From contig JAMPXP010000016.1 in NCBI GenBank assembly GCA_023701135.1, forward strand, positions 1-64,000: DNA of 64,000 nucleotides, in the 5' to 3' direction. The DNA is from Desulfobacula sp. (GTDB lineage Bacteria > Desulfobacterota > Desulfobacteria > Desulfobacterales > Desulfobacteraceae). Below are positions 1 to 8,428 of the stretch, in pieces. The stretch's first letter is position 1. Each line of letters begins with the position of its first letter. The notes beneath the pieces were generated by a model. That model saw nothing but the letters and a program-made list of their open reading frames with translations, was not told where the DNA came from and made no database searches. The position numbers and the translations under genes were made by a program.

Positions 1-15
1 ACTGAACAGGCTCGC

Positions 16-111
16 ATGTCGTACCATAATTTCGGAATTCTCCTTTGTTTTGGGTTCGGTTCTTTGTTTGGTCGCAAAACCATAACCCGGCAGGGAGAAT
101 TCCTACAACAT
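16..111. repeat. Long imperfect inverted repeat (nested hairpin)
   Basis: Perfect 10-base arms GGAATTCTCC (34-43) and GGAGAATTCC (94-103) enclose a second stem (GGGTT near 52-56 with AACCC near 84-88, and TGGT with ACCA inside). The outer flanks ATGTCGTA (16-23) and TACAACAT (104-111) also pair after a bulge of about 10 bases. The whole can fold as one bulged hairpin. It lies just downstream of the AT-rich hypothetical gene. It could be a terminator, a mobile-element end or a folded recombination site; there is no T-run. The repeat is directly seen; the role is unknown. Confidence 0.5.
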
Positions 112-115
112 TTTT

Positions 116-523
116 TTATCTAAAATCCGTTTTTGGACAATAGTGATCTATTATTTTAAATATTGCCAAAAAAAGGTCACGTGGACACACAATCTTTCCT
201 GAAAAATATTTGTAAATTTGACTATCTTTACCTTGTTTTTTAACGAGTTCCTCAATTTTTTCAATAAAAAAAAGATAATACTTTATATCCTTTTCTCCAA
301 AATATTGGATGAGTAGGAAGAATAAATAATCAAAGTTATCGTCTACTACTTGTTCGGCATCAAACCTCCATTCTGTCTTGCCAATAACGTCCGATATAGC
401 AAGTTCTTTTTTGCAACTATTTAATACAATAGAAAAATATTCGAGATACGTTATGATGAGGGGGATCATAACAGCTATAATGAATATGATCTTCTTTTTT
501 TTTTGACGCAACAGGTTTATCAT
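116..523 (-). CDS. Hypothetical protein with one N-terminal membrane segment
   Basis: I do not recognise this protein. The chosen ATG (523) gives 135 residues and is preceded by AAAGGAGA; a longer frame reaching 580 would put the ribosome site inside the coding region. After a basic start rich in Lys (residues 4-11) there is a hydrophobic segment at about 11-28, then a soluble helical domain rich in Phe, Tyr, Lys and Asp. The topology suggests an inner-membrane anchor with a soluble C-terminal part. The gene is much more AT-rich than the core genes to its right, is separated from them by 395 bases, and is followed by a large hairpin, all of which suggest acquired DNA. No function is proposed. 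Confidence 0.55.
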   Translation of the reverse strand: MINLLRQKKKKIIFIIAVMIPLIITYLEYFSIVLNSCKKELAISDVIGKTEWRFDAEQVVDDNFDYLFFLLIQYFGEKDIKYYLFFIEKIEELVKKQGKDSQIYKYFSGKIVCPRDLFLAIFKIIDHYCPKTDFR

Positions 524-580
524 GGTTTGAAGTTCATCTCCTTTAGCATAAAAGCTTAATTGAATAATAAACATCCCCAA

Positions 581-918
581 CAGCCAAAATTAAAAATCAA
601 ATTCTTAAAAATTAACCATCCCAGCTGTTGAGCTGCCGTTTTGGGCGGGCCAACAGCAATTTATTGCAGGTTGGTATGTTAAAAACCAAGCGGAGCGAAG
701 CCGCCAACGGCGGGGTCGGCTCGAACACCCTTGATAGGCGGAGCAGTTTTGCGCAACGGCCGGAAAGGCCAACCGAGCTTTGCACATCCGGCGGTAATAT
801 GCCAACAAATCCGGAAAATCTTCCGTTGAATTTTCCGTGGTCCGATGTTTGTATCCGATAACATGGAAAATATGAAGAGACAACAAAAATTTGAACTTGA
901 ACCGGTCAAGGCCAAAAG
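581..918. other. Non-coding stretch with several inverted repeats
   Basis: No convincing gene; the short frames on both strands have no ribosome sites and overlap one another. The stretch is full of short inverted repeats: CAGCT/AGCTG around 622-636, CCAAC-A-GCAA with TTGC-AG-GTTGG at 650-674, GTTGGTATGTT (670-680) pairing with AATATGCCAAC (796-806) across about 115 bases, and GGAAAAT/ATTTTCC at 813-836. The GC-rich centre (about 690-790) differs from the AT-rich gene beside it. A structured RNA, a decayed element or a folded recombination site are all possible. Confidence 0.35.
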
Positions 919-1653
919 TTATGGCGAGAGGCTGACGAGTTCCAGATCTCCCCACAGGCCGATGTTTTCCCCGATGATGATCACAATGCCCCGGACCCCG
1001 GGGATGGTCTTGCCCGCGTCAATGGCATGTTTGATATCGCCGCCGGTGGTCACCATATTGCCGAGTTTTGTGGCCGCAGCGTCGGCAAGGGGGCAGGAAT
1101 CCGACAGAACCGTTGCCGCATCGGCCCGGCCAAAGCTTTTTGAATGGCCGAAGGTCCCCGAGGAGGTGCACAGTCCGTAGGGCTTCTCCCCTTTTGTAAT
1201 CCGGATACCCGTGGTCAGGCTGAAGGGGGAATTTTCGGCATAGATGCCGAATATGGTGTCGGAATCGGATTTGACAAAGATATCCCCGCCGTTTTCCACA
1301 ATTACTTCCCGGCTTTGGTGCAGGAGGGCCTTGCCCGTATATTCGGCCACGACCCCGGCCACGGCGGCCATGGGGCCCACCCGGGCCAGTTGTCCGGCTT
1401 CCAGCATGTCCGTTATGATGGGCGGGACGGGAAAAAGCCGGTCCACGGGGACAAGGGAGGTGGCAAACTCCGGATGGAATCCGATATAGGTTTCAATGGC
1501 ATTTCTGCAATCCAGGACGGATTTCAGGGCCAGGTCCGTCAGGTCGGTTTCTGCCTGGATATTCAGATTGGTTTCTTTGACCGTCACATTAAAAGACACC
1601 AGCCCTTTTTTCCGGTGCAGGCGCCGATAGGTCCGGTTCTCAAACATGGTCAA
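919..1653 (-). CDS. UPF0280 family protein (ApbE-like fold)
   Basis: The 244-residue product matches my memory of the UPF0280 family, which is related to the flavin-transferase ApbE, though its reaction is not established. The typical start FENRTYR (residues 4-10), a Gly-rich stretch near the middle (VAGVVAEYTG, then VENGGDIFVK) and an internal SSGTFGHSKSFGRADAA motif are all seen; the Thr-Ser-Ser-Gly and Ala-Asp-Ala elements resemble ApbE metal/flavin-site motifs. No signal peptide or membrane segment. The start overlaps the end of the dNTPase gene upstream by 14 bases, so the two are probably translationally coupled at the end of a minus-strand cluster. Confidence 0.8.
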   Translation of the reverse strand: MTMFENRTYRRLHRKKGLVSFNVTVKETNLNIQAETDLTDLALKSVLDCRNAIETYIGFHPEFATSLVPVDRLFPVPPIITDMLEAGQLARVGPMAAVAGVVAEYTGKALLHQSREVIVENGGDIFVKSDSDTIFGIYAENSPFSLTTGIRITKGEKPYGLCTSSGTFGHSKSFGRADAATVLSDSCPLADAAATKLGNMVTTGGDIKHAIDAGKTIPGVRGIVIIIGENIGLWGDLELVSLSP

Positions 1654-2809
1654 TGCTTTTGGGTCTCAAATGCGCCGGGGCCTGGCGGATGAGATAGGAG
1701 TCCGTCATGCCGGAGATATAGTCCCGGACGATTTCAGGAGGGGAATGCCGGTCCAGGTATTTGGAATCCATACCCGACAGGAAATCCGTAAAAATCATGG
1801 ATTCCGGGTTTCCCTTTTCAAGATCGGTCATGTATTTTTCAAAGAGAAAGGAAAAGATATCTCCGATGGAAGACAGATGTTTTTTGATGACCGGGTTTTT
1901 ATAAATATACTTATAATTAAAGGTCTTGAGGGCTTTCAAGGCGGTTGACACCGGGTCTGAAAAACCGATAAAGGGCTGGTTCAGGCTGGTTTTGATCAGG
2001 TCCGTCACCAGGGTGAAGACAATGGTGCCGTTGGTTTGGCCCAGAACCCGGCTGCATTCCTCCGGGATGTCTTCCCGCCGCACCAGTTTGAGCCGGATGG
2101 CGTCCTCCAGGTCCCGGCCGATATAGCTGATGGTGTCGGCCATGCGGACCACGCAGCCTTCCAGGGTCATGGGGATTTCATCACAGACGGCCTTGTATCT
2201 TAAGCTTTCCAGCCAGGCGTCAAATTCCGTGAAGGACCGGTTCTGCTGAGGCGCCAGCCGCATGGAATGCACTTCCCCATTGTGGCAGACAATGGCATCC
2301 ATGGTCTGGAGGCTGAGGTTCCAGCCCTTGCCGTTTTTTTCAATCCGGTCCAGAAACTGGATGCTCTGGACGCTGTGGTGGAAATAACCGGCCCCATGCC
2401 CGTGGGTCAGTTCGGACAGGAAGCGCTCGCCGTCGTGCCCGAAGGGGGTATGTCCGATATCATGGCCCAGGCTGGCCGCTTCGATGAGGTCTTCGTTGAG
2501 GCCCAGATACCGGCCGATGGTCCTGGCCACCCGTGAGACCAGTTGGACATGGATGACCCTGTGGGTCAGATGATCGTTGTCGATGAGGGAAAAGACCTGG
2601 GTTTTGTCGATATACCGGGTAAAGGCAAGGGAGTTGAGAATCCGGTCGGCGTCCGTTGAAAATGCTTGCCGGTATTCATTGGCTGCAAATTCTTCGTTTT
2701 TGCGCCGCAGGGCGGTATGACTGAAACAAGCCAGGGGACAAAGGTTCTCCTTCTCCCTTAGGTTCAGAAGGGCTTTAAGTTCCCCGGCTTTTTCAAAATG
2801 ATCATTCAA
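1640..2809 (-). CDS. dGTPase-like HD-domain dNTP triphosphohydrolase
   Basis: A 389-residue cytosolic hydrolase of the deoxyguanosinetriphosphate triphosphohydrolase-like family, which cleaves dNTPs to the nucleoside and triphosphate and helps set dNTP pools. The HD metal site is clear: DNDHLTHRVIHV near residue 78, then SLGHDIGHTPFGHDGE near 113-128, and further down VVRMADTISYIGRDLEDAI, where the last HD-site Asp sits. The length fits the shorter Dgt-like class rather than E. coli Dgt (about 505 residues), so the substrate preference is unknown. It lies 8 bases after the Mrp gene and overlaps the UPF0280 gene, in a single co-directional cluster. Confidence 0.88.
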   Translation of the reverse strand: MNDHFEKAGELKALLNLREKENLCPLACFSHTALRRKNEEFAANEYRQAFSTDADRILNSLAFTRYIDKTQVFSLIDNDHLTHRVIHVQLVSRVARTIGRYLGLNEDLIEAASLGHDIGHTPFGHDGERFLSELTHGHGAGYFHHSVQSIQFLDRIEKNGKGWNLSLQTMDAIVCHNGEVHSMRLAPQQNRSFTEFDAWLESLRYKAVCDEIPMTLEGCVVRMADTISYIGRDLEDAIRLKLVRREDIPEECSRVLGQTNGTIVFTLVTDLIKTSLNQPFIGFSDPVSTALKALKTFNYKYIYKNPVIKKHLSSIGDIFSFLFEKYMTDLEKGNPESMIFTDFLSGMDSKYLDRHSPPEIVRDYISGMTDSYLIRQAPAHLRPKSIDHV

Positions 2810-2817
2810 TAGCGTGC

Positions 2818-3690
2818 TTACAATTGTTTGAGAATATTATCCACAACCTGATCAAAGGCCATGGTAAATTCAGTCTTTTTGTCCTGGAACATAATGGGAG
2901 TCCCATTGTCTCCGGAGGCAACCACGGCTGTGTCAAAGGGAATGGAGCCTAAAAAGGTAAGGCCCTGGGATTTTGCGGTTTTCTCTCCGCCGCCGGAGCT
3001 GAAGAGATTGATGGGCTCATGGCAGTGCGGACATTTGAACCCGGCCATATTTTCAACAATCCCCAGGGTTTTTAAACGGACGGTCTTGCAAAAGGAAATG
3101 GATTTCCGGATATCGGCCAGGGCCACTTCCTGGGGGGTGGTGACAATGACACCCAGGGCTTCGGGAATGGTCTGGACAACGGTCAGGGGTTCGTCACCCG
3201 TGCCCGGAGGGGCGTCAATAATCAGGAAATCCAGGTCTCCCCATTCCACGGAACTGACAAACTGCCGGATCATGCCTGTCTTTGCAGGCCCACGCCAAAT
3301 AATAGCCTGGTCCTTGTCCTGCATCAGGGACTGTACGGAAACCACCTTCAGGTTCTCGCTGATTTTTTTGGGGATGAGCAGATGGTTTTCGGAGATATCC
3401 AGGATGTCTTTTATACCCAGCATCTGGGCAATGGAAGGGCCGTGGACGTCCACATCCATGAGCCCGGTTTTATAGCCTTTTTTGGAAAGGCTGGCAGCCA
3501 GGTTGGCGGATACGCTGCTCTTGCCGACCCCGCCCTTTCCGCTGAGAACAAAGATTTTATGTTTTATGCGGCCAAGTGAGGCGGCAATGGCCTCATCTTC
3601 TTTTTTCTGCCGGGCGGCATAATCATTGCCGGCGCCCTGGGAGGGGCAGCCCCCGCCTTTTTTAGCCTTATCAACACTGTCGTGAATCAT
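2818..3690 (-). CDS. mrp: Mrp/NBP35-family Fe-S cluster carrier ATPase
   Basis: A 290-residue P-loop NTPase of the Mrp/ApbC/NBP35 family, which carries and delivers Fe-S clusters in the cytosol. The deviant Walker A SGKGGVGKSS lies near residues 50-59, followed by the switch motif DVDVHGPS and the Asp-Ala-Pro-Pro-Gly-Thr-Gly-Asp segment. A C-terminal CPHC pair (about residues 220-223) is the bridging cluster site. The short N-terminal tail carries GGGCPSQ with one Cys. A strong AAGGAGA precedes the ATG. It fits an organism rich in Fe-S enzymes such as the nitrogenase machinery at the other end of the window, but this location shows no specific partner. Confidence 0.92.
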   Translation of the reverse strand: MIHDSVDKAKKGGGCPSQGAGNDYAARQKKEDEAIAASLGRIKHKIFVLSGKGGVGKSSVSANLAASLSKKGYKTGLMDVDVHGPSIAQMLGIKDILDISENHLLIPKKISENLKVVSVQSLMQDKDQAIIWRGPAKTGMIRQFVSSVEWGDLDFLIIDAPPGTGDEPLTVVQTIPEALGVIVTTPQEVALADIRKSISFCKTVRLKTLGIVENMAGFKCPHCHEPINLFSSGGGEKTAKSQGLTFLGSIPFDTAVVASGDNGTPIMFQDKKTEFTMAFDQVVDNILKQL

Positions 3691-3740
3691 TTTATAGAAT
3701 CTCCTTTGAGAATGAGGTTAGCACATGGCATTTATAATTG

Positions 3741-4505
3741 TCATTTTACTTCGTCTGTCAACTGAAACACCGAGTCTTTTATGGGGGGATTGGGTTCAAA
3801 ATCCGTAATGTCCAGGGTCAACATCCTGTTCTCATTGTCTTTTATCCGGAGTATAGCCGGGATATCATGGGACTCATGGGCTTTGTAATCCAGAAGAAGG
3901 ATTTCGTAAAAGGGCGCTCCATAAATATCCAGGTATTGAATCCGGTTTATGTTTCCATGCCCGTCAAGGGTCAGATGCTGCAACCCGTCTTTGTCCTTTT
4001 GCCGGGTGACAAGGGTGGCCAGGGATGAATCCGAAGGCGAAAAATAGGCATCATCAAAGACCTTTAAAGGAAAACGCCCCAGCAGGATGGAGATGATCTC
4101 GGACATTTTGACCGGGACCTCAAGGTAATCTCCCATATCCGGGTCTTCCGAATTGCTGGTATAAAGACCGTGTTTCCCGGTATGGGAAACAAAATGGACG
4201 TCTTTGCCCGTGGAGACAATTGTTTCCAAAGGGTTTCCGGATAAAAGAAAGGTGATTCTGGCTTTATTGGGAGAGACGGCGGCCCAGGCAATTCTGTAGC
4301 GTTCGGTTTTGGTTGGCGTTTCAAGCTTGGCCCAGCCTTTTCCCCGGCTTGCCACAATATCCCGGTTATAAGACCGGGCTCCGTTGGCCAGGGCCAGGGC
4401 TTTCTGATCCATGAGGGGGTCGGTTTCGGGACGCAGGGGCATACAGGAAGAAAGAGAAAGGCCCAGGGCCAGGAACACAAAAAGGAAAAGTATCCGACTA
4501 TTCAT
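3741..4505 (-). CDS. LolB-like / DUF4292-like outer-membrane lipoprotein
   Basis: 254 residues beginning with a lipoprotein signal: short basic start, hydrophobic core and lipobox LSSC (Cys 21). The mature part reads as a single beta-rich domain with SRGKGWAKLETPTK near residues 54-67 and repeated short strands, similar in pattern to LolB and DUF4292 lipoproteins that bind acyl chains while inserting lipoproteins into the outer membrane. Assignment is by fold pattern only. Its start overlaps the end of the TPR lipoprotein gene by 8 bases, so the two are co-translated. A separate lipid-binding role in envelope assembly is also possible. Confidence 0.6.
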   Translation of the reverse strand: MNSRILFLFVFLALGLSLSSCMPLRPETDPLMDQKALALANGARSYNRDIVASRGKGWAKLETPTKTERYRIAWAAVSPNKARITFLLSGNPLETIVSTGKDVHFVSHTGKHGLYTSNSEDPDMGDYLEVPVKMSEIISILLGRFPLKVFDDAYFSPSDSSLATLVTRQKDKDGLQHLTLDGHGNINRIQYLDIYGAPFYEILLLDYKAHESHDIPAILRIKDNENRMLTLDITDFEPNPPIKDSVFQLTDEVK

Positions 4506-6258
4506 TGATCAGTTTCCGAAGCGCCTCGATCTTTTTTTGAATTTGTTCCACAAGCTCCTTATCCTCTTCTCCCGCATTGGATAAGGCTTTTTTATAAACT
4601 TCAAGAGCATCTTTCGGCCGGTTGAGCTTTTGGTAGGCATCACCGAGGTGATCGGATATGATGGATTCAAATGAGGTCAGTTCGGCCGCTTTCTCAAGAT
4701 ATTCAACCGCTTTCTCATAGTCGCCCCGTTTATAATGGACCCACCCCAGGCTGTCCACGATATACCCGTCATCGGGTTTGAGATCATAGGCCTTTTGGAT
4801 CAGAGACAGGGCTTCATCCAGAAAGATGCCTTTGTCTGCATAGGAATACCCGAGATAATTCAAGGCCCCGGCATCTTCAGGATCAAGCTGAATGATTTTT
4901 TTCATGGTCAGGATGCTCTCCTCCTTGAGACCGGCCTTGTCCTGCACCGCGCCCAGTTTGAATAAAAGGGAGGTATGGTCCGGGGATTCCTGAAGGCCTT
5001 TGTTTAATACGTCAAAGGCTTTTTCAAATTGGCCCTCCTTTTCAAAAAATGAGGCCAGGTAGGTGATGATATCGATATCTTTCGGATAGGTGCGGACCTT
5101 TTCTTCAAGGAATTCAACAGCCGTCTGATCCTCCCCCATCTGTTTGTAAAGATAGGCGATCCGGATGATGGTTTTTTTATACTGGGGATGTTCGGGTTTG
5201 ACTTTTTTAAAGCGGCCGATGGCGGCTTTGAAATCCTCATTGGCCTCATGGGCCATGCCGGTGAAAAAATTCAGGGTGGAGCTTTCGGTGTCGGCCTTCA
5301 GCATTTCGGAAAAAATAAGGACGGCATCCTTGTATTTTTTTTTGGAAATATATTCTTCTACGGCCACCATGGCAGGCTTTGAGTTCCTCTCAACCTCGCT
5401 GCCAAGCCTTATGAAAATCTCTCTTGCATCGGCCGTCATTTTATTCTTGTAATAATGCAGGGCCATGCCGATTTGGGCCTGCTCATTTTCCGGATCAATC
5501 TCCAGGATTTCCTTATAATAATCCAGTATGGCTTGTTTGTTTTTTACCGGGCTTTCGATATTTAAAATCTCTATGAGTTGAAACCTTGCCTCAACAAGGT
5601 CCGGCTCGAGTTCAAGGGTTTTTAGAAACTGTGTTTTAGCGCTCTCATACTCTTTTTGCTGTAGATAGATTTCACCCAGATAATAAAAGGCGACATAATA
5701 GTCGGGAAATTGTTCAGTCATTTTTTCAAACAGGTGACGGGCTTTTGGGTAATTTTCCTTTTCAAGGTAGATTTTGCCAAGGCGAAGGAAAGCTTCTTTG
5801 TTTGCGGGGTCCAGGGAAAGGACTTTGTTCAGCTTTTCAAGCAGTTCCGTTTCATTAAAGGCGTCTTTTTTCAGCTCAATGAGAAGCATCAAGGCGTCTG
5901 GATTTTCAGGGTTTATCCGGATAAGTTTCTCAACCGAGGCCAAGGCCTTTTCCGTATCCTGGTGCCGAAGATAGAGGCCGACAAGGTCCCAGGTGATGAC
6001 AAAGGATTCCGGATCTAAAGCCAGGGCTTTTTCAAGGGAAATGACGGCCTTGTCAAAATCATTGTTTTTAAGATGAAGCCTTGATTCAAGATAATAATAA
6101 TTCGCCGATAAATTTTCCTCTTTTTCAAGCCCGCCGCCGGTCTGGGGCCCGGGTGGTTTCCGGTTCGGGCTTGACGGCACACAGCCGGTCAGATACAGGA
6201 TAAAAAGGAAGAGATAAAAAATATGGACAAGGATTTTTTTCATGATTTTCAGTCTCAT
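4498..6258 (-). CDS. TPR-repeat lipoprotein
   Basis: 586 residues with a lipoprotein signal (hydrophobic core, lipobox LTGC) followed almost entirely by tetratricopeptide repeats, seen as regularly spaced W/A-x-x-L-G-x-x-Y-x-x and A-x-x-x-P patterns from about residue 50 to 570. TPRs form a protein-binding superhelix, so this is probably an envelope scaffold. The first ATG (6258) has no clear ribosome site; the ATG five codons later (6243) gives a normal signal peptide and may be the true start. It sits 20 bases after the sigma-factor gene and overlaps the LolB-like gene, suggesting a shared envelope function. The partner cannot be told. Confidence 0.75.
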   Translation of the reverse strand: MRLKIMKKILVHIFYLFLFILYLTGCVPSSPNRKPPGPQTGGGLEKEENLSANYYYLESRLHLKNNDFDKAVISLEKALALDPESFVITWDLVGLYLRHQDTEKALASVEKLIRINPENPDALMLLIELKKDAFNETELLEKLNKVLSLDPANKEAFLRLGKIYLEKENYPKARHLFEKMTEQFPDYYVAFYYLGEIYLQQKEYESAKTQFLKTLELEPDLVEARFQLIEILNIESPVKNKQAILDYYKEILEIDPENEQAQIGMALHYYKNKMTADAREIFIRLGSEVERNSKPAMVAVEEYISKKKYKDAVLIFSEMLKADTESSTLNFFTGMAHEANEDFKAAIGRFKKVKPEHPQYKKTIIRIAYLYKQMGEDQTAVEFLEEKVRTYPKDIDIITYLASFFEKEGQFEKAFDVLNKGLQESPDHTSLLFKLGAVQDKAGLKEESILTMKKIIQLDPEDAGALNYLGYSYADKGIFLDEALSLIQKAYDLKPDDGYIVDSLGWVHYKRGDYEKAVEYLEKAAELTSFESIISDHLGDAYQKLNRPKDALEVYKKALSNAGEEDKELVEQIQKKIEALRKLINE

Positions 6259-6278
6259 TTTACGAATAGCAATGATGA

Positions 6279-7235
6279 TTACCGGCTGTGGTCATACATA
6301 TCAAAATCAGGCATGTCTTTTTTGAAAAAGGCCTTCATTTTTTTTAAAATATTGTTTTCAATCTGGCGAACCCTTTCCCTGGATATGGTGTATTCTTCTC
6401 CGATTTCCTGAAGTGTTTCAGGACTGTCTGAAAAAATACGCCGCTCGAAAATTTCCAGCTCTCTATCGTTCAGGCCTTTTTTAAATTCATCAACCTTGGT
6501 GCGAAGAATATCTTCGATTTCCTTTTTGGCCATCTGGTCCTCCGATGAATCCGATTCCAGATTGATAAATTCGATACGTTCCGTATTTGAATCGCTTTTC
6601 AAGGGCTCGTCAAGGCTCAAGTCCCAATTGTCAAGCCTCTGGTCCATATCAACCACTTCCTTGATGGATACCCCCAGCCGTTCCGATAATAATTTGGGTT
6701 TTGGATCAAAGCCCTGTTCTATCAATCTTCGTTTTTCTTTTTTCAGTCTGAAAAAGAGTTTCCGCTGTCCCTGGGTGGTTCCGATTTTCACCATGCGCCA
6801 GTTGTCCATGATGAATTTAAGGATATAGGCCTTTATCCAGAAGGAGGCATAATAGGAAAATTTGACGTTTTTATAGGGATTGAATTTTTTAACCGCCTGG
6901 ACAAGACCGATATTCCCCTCCTGGATCAGATCCAGAAGGTTCTGCATCCAGATTCTCTGGAATTCCAGGGCGATTTTTACGACAAGACGCAGATTGGAGG
7001 TCGTCATGATATAGGCGGCTTCCTGGTCCCCTTCCTCCTGGATCCGTTTCCCCAGCTCAAGTTCCTGCTCCCTTGTCAGGAGCTTATACCGGCTGATTTC
7101 ATTCAGATAGCTTTGAATGGGGTCTGATTTTACGAGGGCTTTTGAACTCGAAGTTTTTGCCTTATTTGCAGGGATGAGAAAATCTCCCTTGGTCAGTCGT
7201 GTATTATTCTGATTTTCCTGGTTGATATCATTCAC
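6279..7235 (-). CDS. rpoH: RNA polymerase sigma-32-like factor (RpoH type)
   Basis: A 318-residue group 3 sigma-70-family factor. Region 1.2/2 is visible as DPIQSYLNEI, LTREQELELGKRIQ and NLLDLIQEGNIGLVQAVKKF; region 2.4 as YASFWIKAYILKFIMDNWR. An RpoH-box-like QGQRKLFFRLKKEKRRL follows, the feature that separates heat-shock sigma-32 from housekeeping sigma factors. Region 4 ends with TLQEIGEEYTISRERVRQIE, the helix-turn-helix for the -35 element. RBS AAAGGTGA precedes the ATG. The role is most likely heat-shock or envelope stress; a different alternative sigma of the same class is possible. It heads the co-directional lipoprotein/Mrp cluster. Confidence 0.85.
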   Translation of the reverse strand: MNDINQENQNNTRLTKGDFLIPANKAKTSSSKALVKSDPIQSYLNEISRYKLLTREQELELGKRIQEEGDQEAAYIMTTSNLRLVVKIALEFQRIWMQNLLDLIQEGNIGLVQAVKKFNPYKNVKFSYYASFWIKAYILKFIMDNWRMVKIGTTQGQRKLFFRLKKEKRRLIEQGFDPKPKLLSERLGVSIKEVVDMDQRLDNWDLSLDEPLKSDSNTERIEFINLESDSSEDQMAKKEIEDILRTKVDEFKKGLNDRELEIFERRIFSDSPETLQEIGEEYTISRERVRQIENNILKKMKAFFKKDMPDFDMYDHSR

Positions 7236-7392
7236 CTTTATATAATACCTTTGAACTTTTTGATAAAAAAGAAGTATATCATTAACCTGATTGTGATTAA
7301 AGCAATATATTGAATCTCCTAAAAAATTTCCAATCTATTTTTCTATGGACAATTCATCCTAGATCTGGTAGAAAAGCTTCTTGTTTGTATCT

Positions 7393-7469
<77 letters not shown>

Positions 7470-7545
7470 CTGATATCAAGGGTTTTCAGCTTTTCGTTGA
7501 AAATCCTTTTTGTTTGTGCGCCGGAGGCCCCTGTTTTCGGGGGGA

Positions 7546-7944
7546 TTAAACAGGCCCCAAACGATAAAACCGGTTGGGGGTAACCGCCCCTGCCATCTCA
7601 TCCAGCCTGCCCTTAAGGGCTTTGATTTCATCAAACCCCTGGGTGCGCAGGTAAGCGTATCCCATGGCGGCTCGAAAACCGGTGAGACAAAAGGTGATGA
7701 TAAATTTGTCCCTCGGCACTTCTTTGATCCGGTCCGGCAGTTCACTTATGGGAATATGCAAGGCAAAGGGGAACAGCAGGTGATCATGTTCTTCCTTGGT
7801 CCTCAAATCAAGAAATACAAAATGATCATGGTTGACAAATTTAACAGCTTCCTCCACCGTAATCCCGTATTCACCCAATACCAGGAACTCAAGATCCATT
7901 TCGCGCAAAATTTCGGCAAAGGGTACCGGGTCTGAAATTTTCAT
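7546..7944 (-). CDS. Rhodanese-like domain protein
   Basis: A 132-residue single rhodanese domain, cytosolic, expected to carry sulfur as a persulfide on its catalytic Cys. The active-site loop FCLTGFRA puts the Cys at residue 86; the preceding [12 protein letters not shown] and the [12 protein letters not shown] element are typical of the family. The start is the ATG at 7944 because AAAGGAGA sits just before it; the upstream open frame to 8184 has no such signal. The loop differs from classic CRxGxR, so the substrate may not be thiosulfate. It is transcribed away from the transporter cassette; no operon partner. Confidence 0.85.
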   Translation of the reverse strand: MKISDPVPFAEILREMDLEFLVLGEYGITVEEAVKFVNHDHFVFLDLRTKEEHDHLLFPFALHIPISELPDRIKEVPRDKFIITFCLTGFRAAMGYAYLRTQGFDEIKALKGRLDEMAGAVTPNRFYRLGPV

Positions 7945-8428
7945 TTTATAAATTCTCCTTTCAATTGAAATCAATATGCCCATGCTTCGGGCATTTCTTA
8001 TCATTACCAGAGCCTGATACGGTTTTAAAGCAAATTTCAAGCTTTGATTGGAAATAAGATACAGAAATGATCTTGGTTTTGCTCCAGCGGCATTCCTCAC
8101 ATCGTAACGTTTCCAAACATCAGGTGTCAGATTTCTTTCCAAACCGTAAATTATGAAACCGCTGACCGCTTTATACCCTCCCATTCAGAAAGACAAATAG
8201 GGACCCATCGTTACCGGACAAGGGAGCCCGTTTGGGTAAAGAGATAAGCAACGCGCAGGCCATGGGGAAGGAATTATCCTTATGGTTTTTTTTTGAGGTG
8301 ATCTATAGCTTATTGGCATATAAATTGATAGATTGTCGCAAGATGGGATAGCAAGACGGTTTTTTTATACATGTTTTTCAGAAATAAGGGTATACAACCC
8401 CAAAGGCCCATTCGGGCAGGAGGAGAAT
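7945..8428. promoter_or_regulatory. Intergenic region between rhodanese and transporter genes
   Basis: No gene seen. It must carry divergent promoters. On the plus strand TGGCAT-5-TTGAT (8314-8329) resembles a sigma-54 site at the -24 element but lacks the GC at -12; a sigma-70-like TTGAGG (8293-8298) and TATAAA (8319-8324) pair has a too-long 20-base spacer. Near the rhodanese start, ATGCCC/GGGCAT (about 7975-7992) can form a small hairpin. The transporter's ribosome site AGGAGG is at 8420-8425. None of the promoter calls is firm. Confidence 0.35.

Noticed and set aside
605-955. Overlapping short frames on both strands in 605-955
   Set aside because: No ribosome sites, no homology I recognise, and they overlap each other and the UPF0280 gene; the stretch is better seen as repeat-rich non-coding DNA.
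7945-8184. N-terminal extension of the rhodanese gene
   Set aside because: A strong AAAGGAGA site stands before the internal ATG at 7944; the extension shows no domain.
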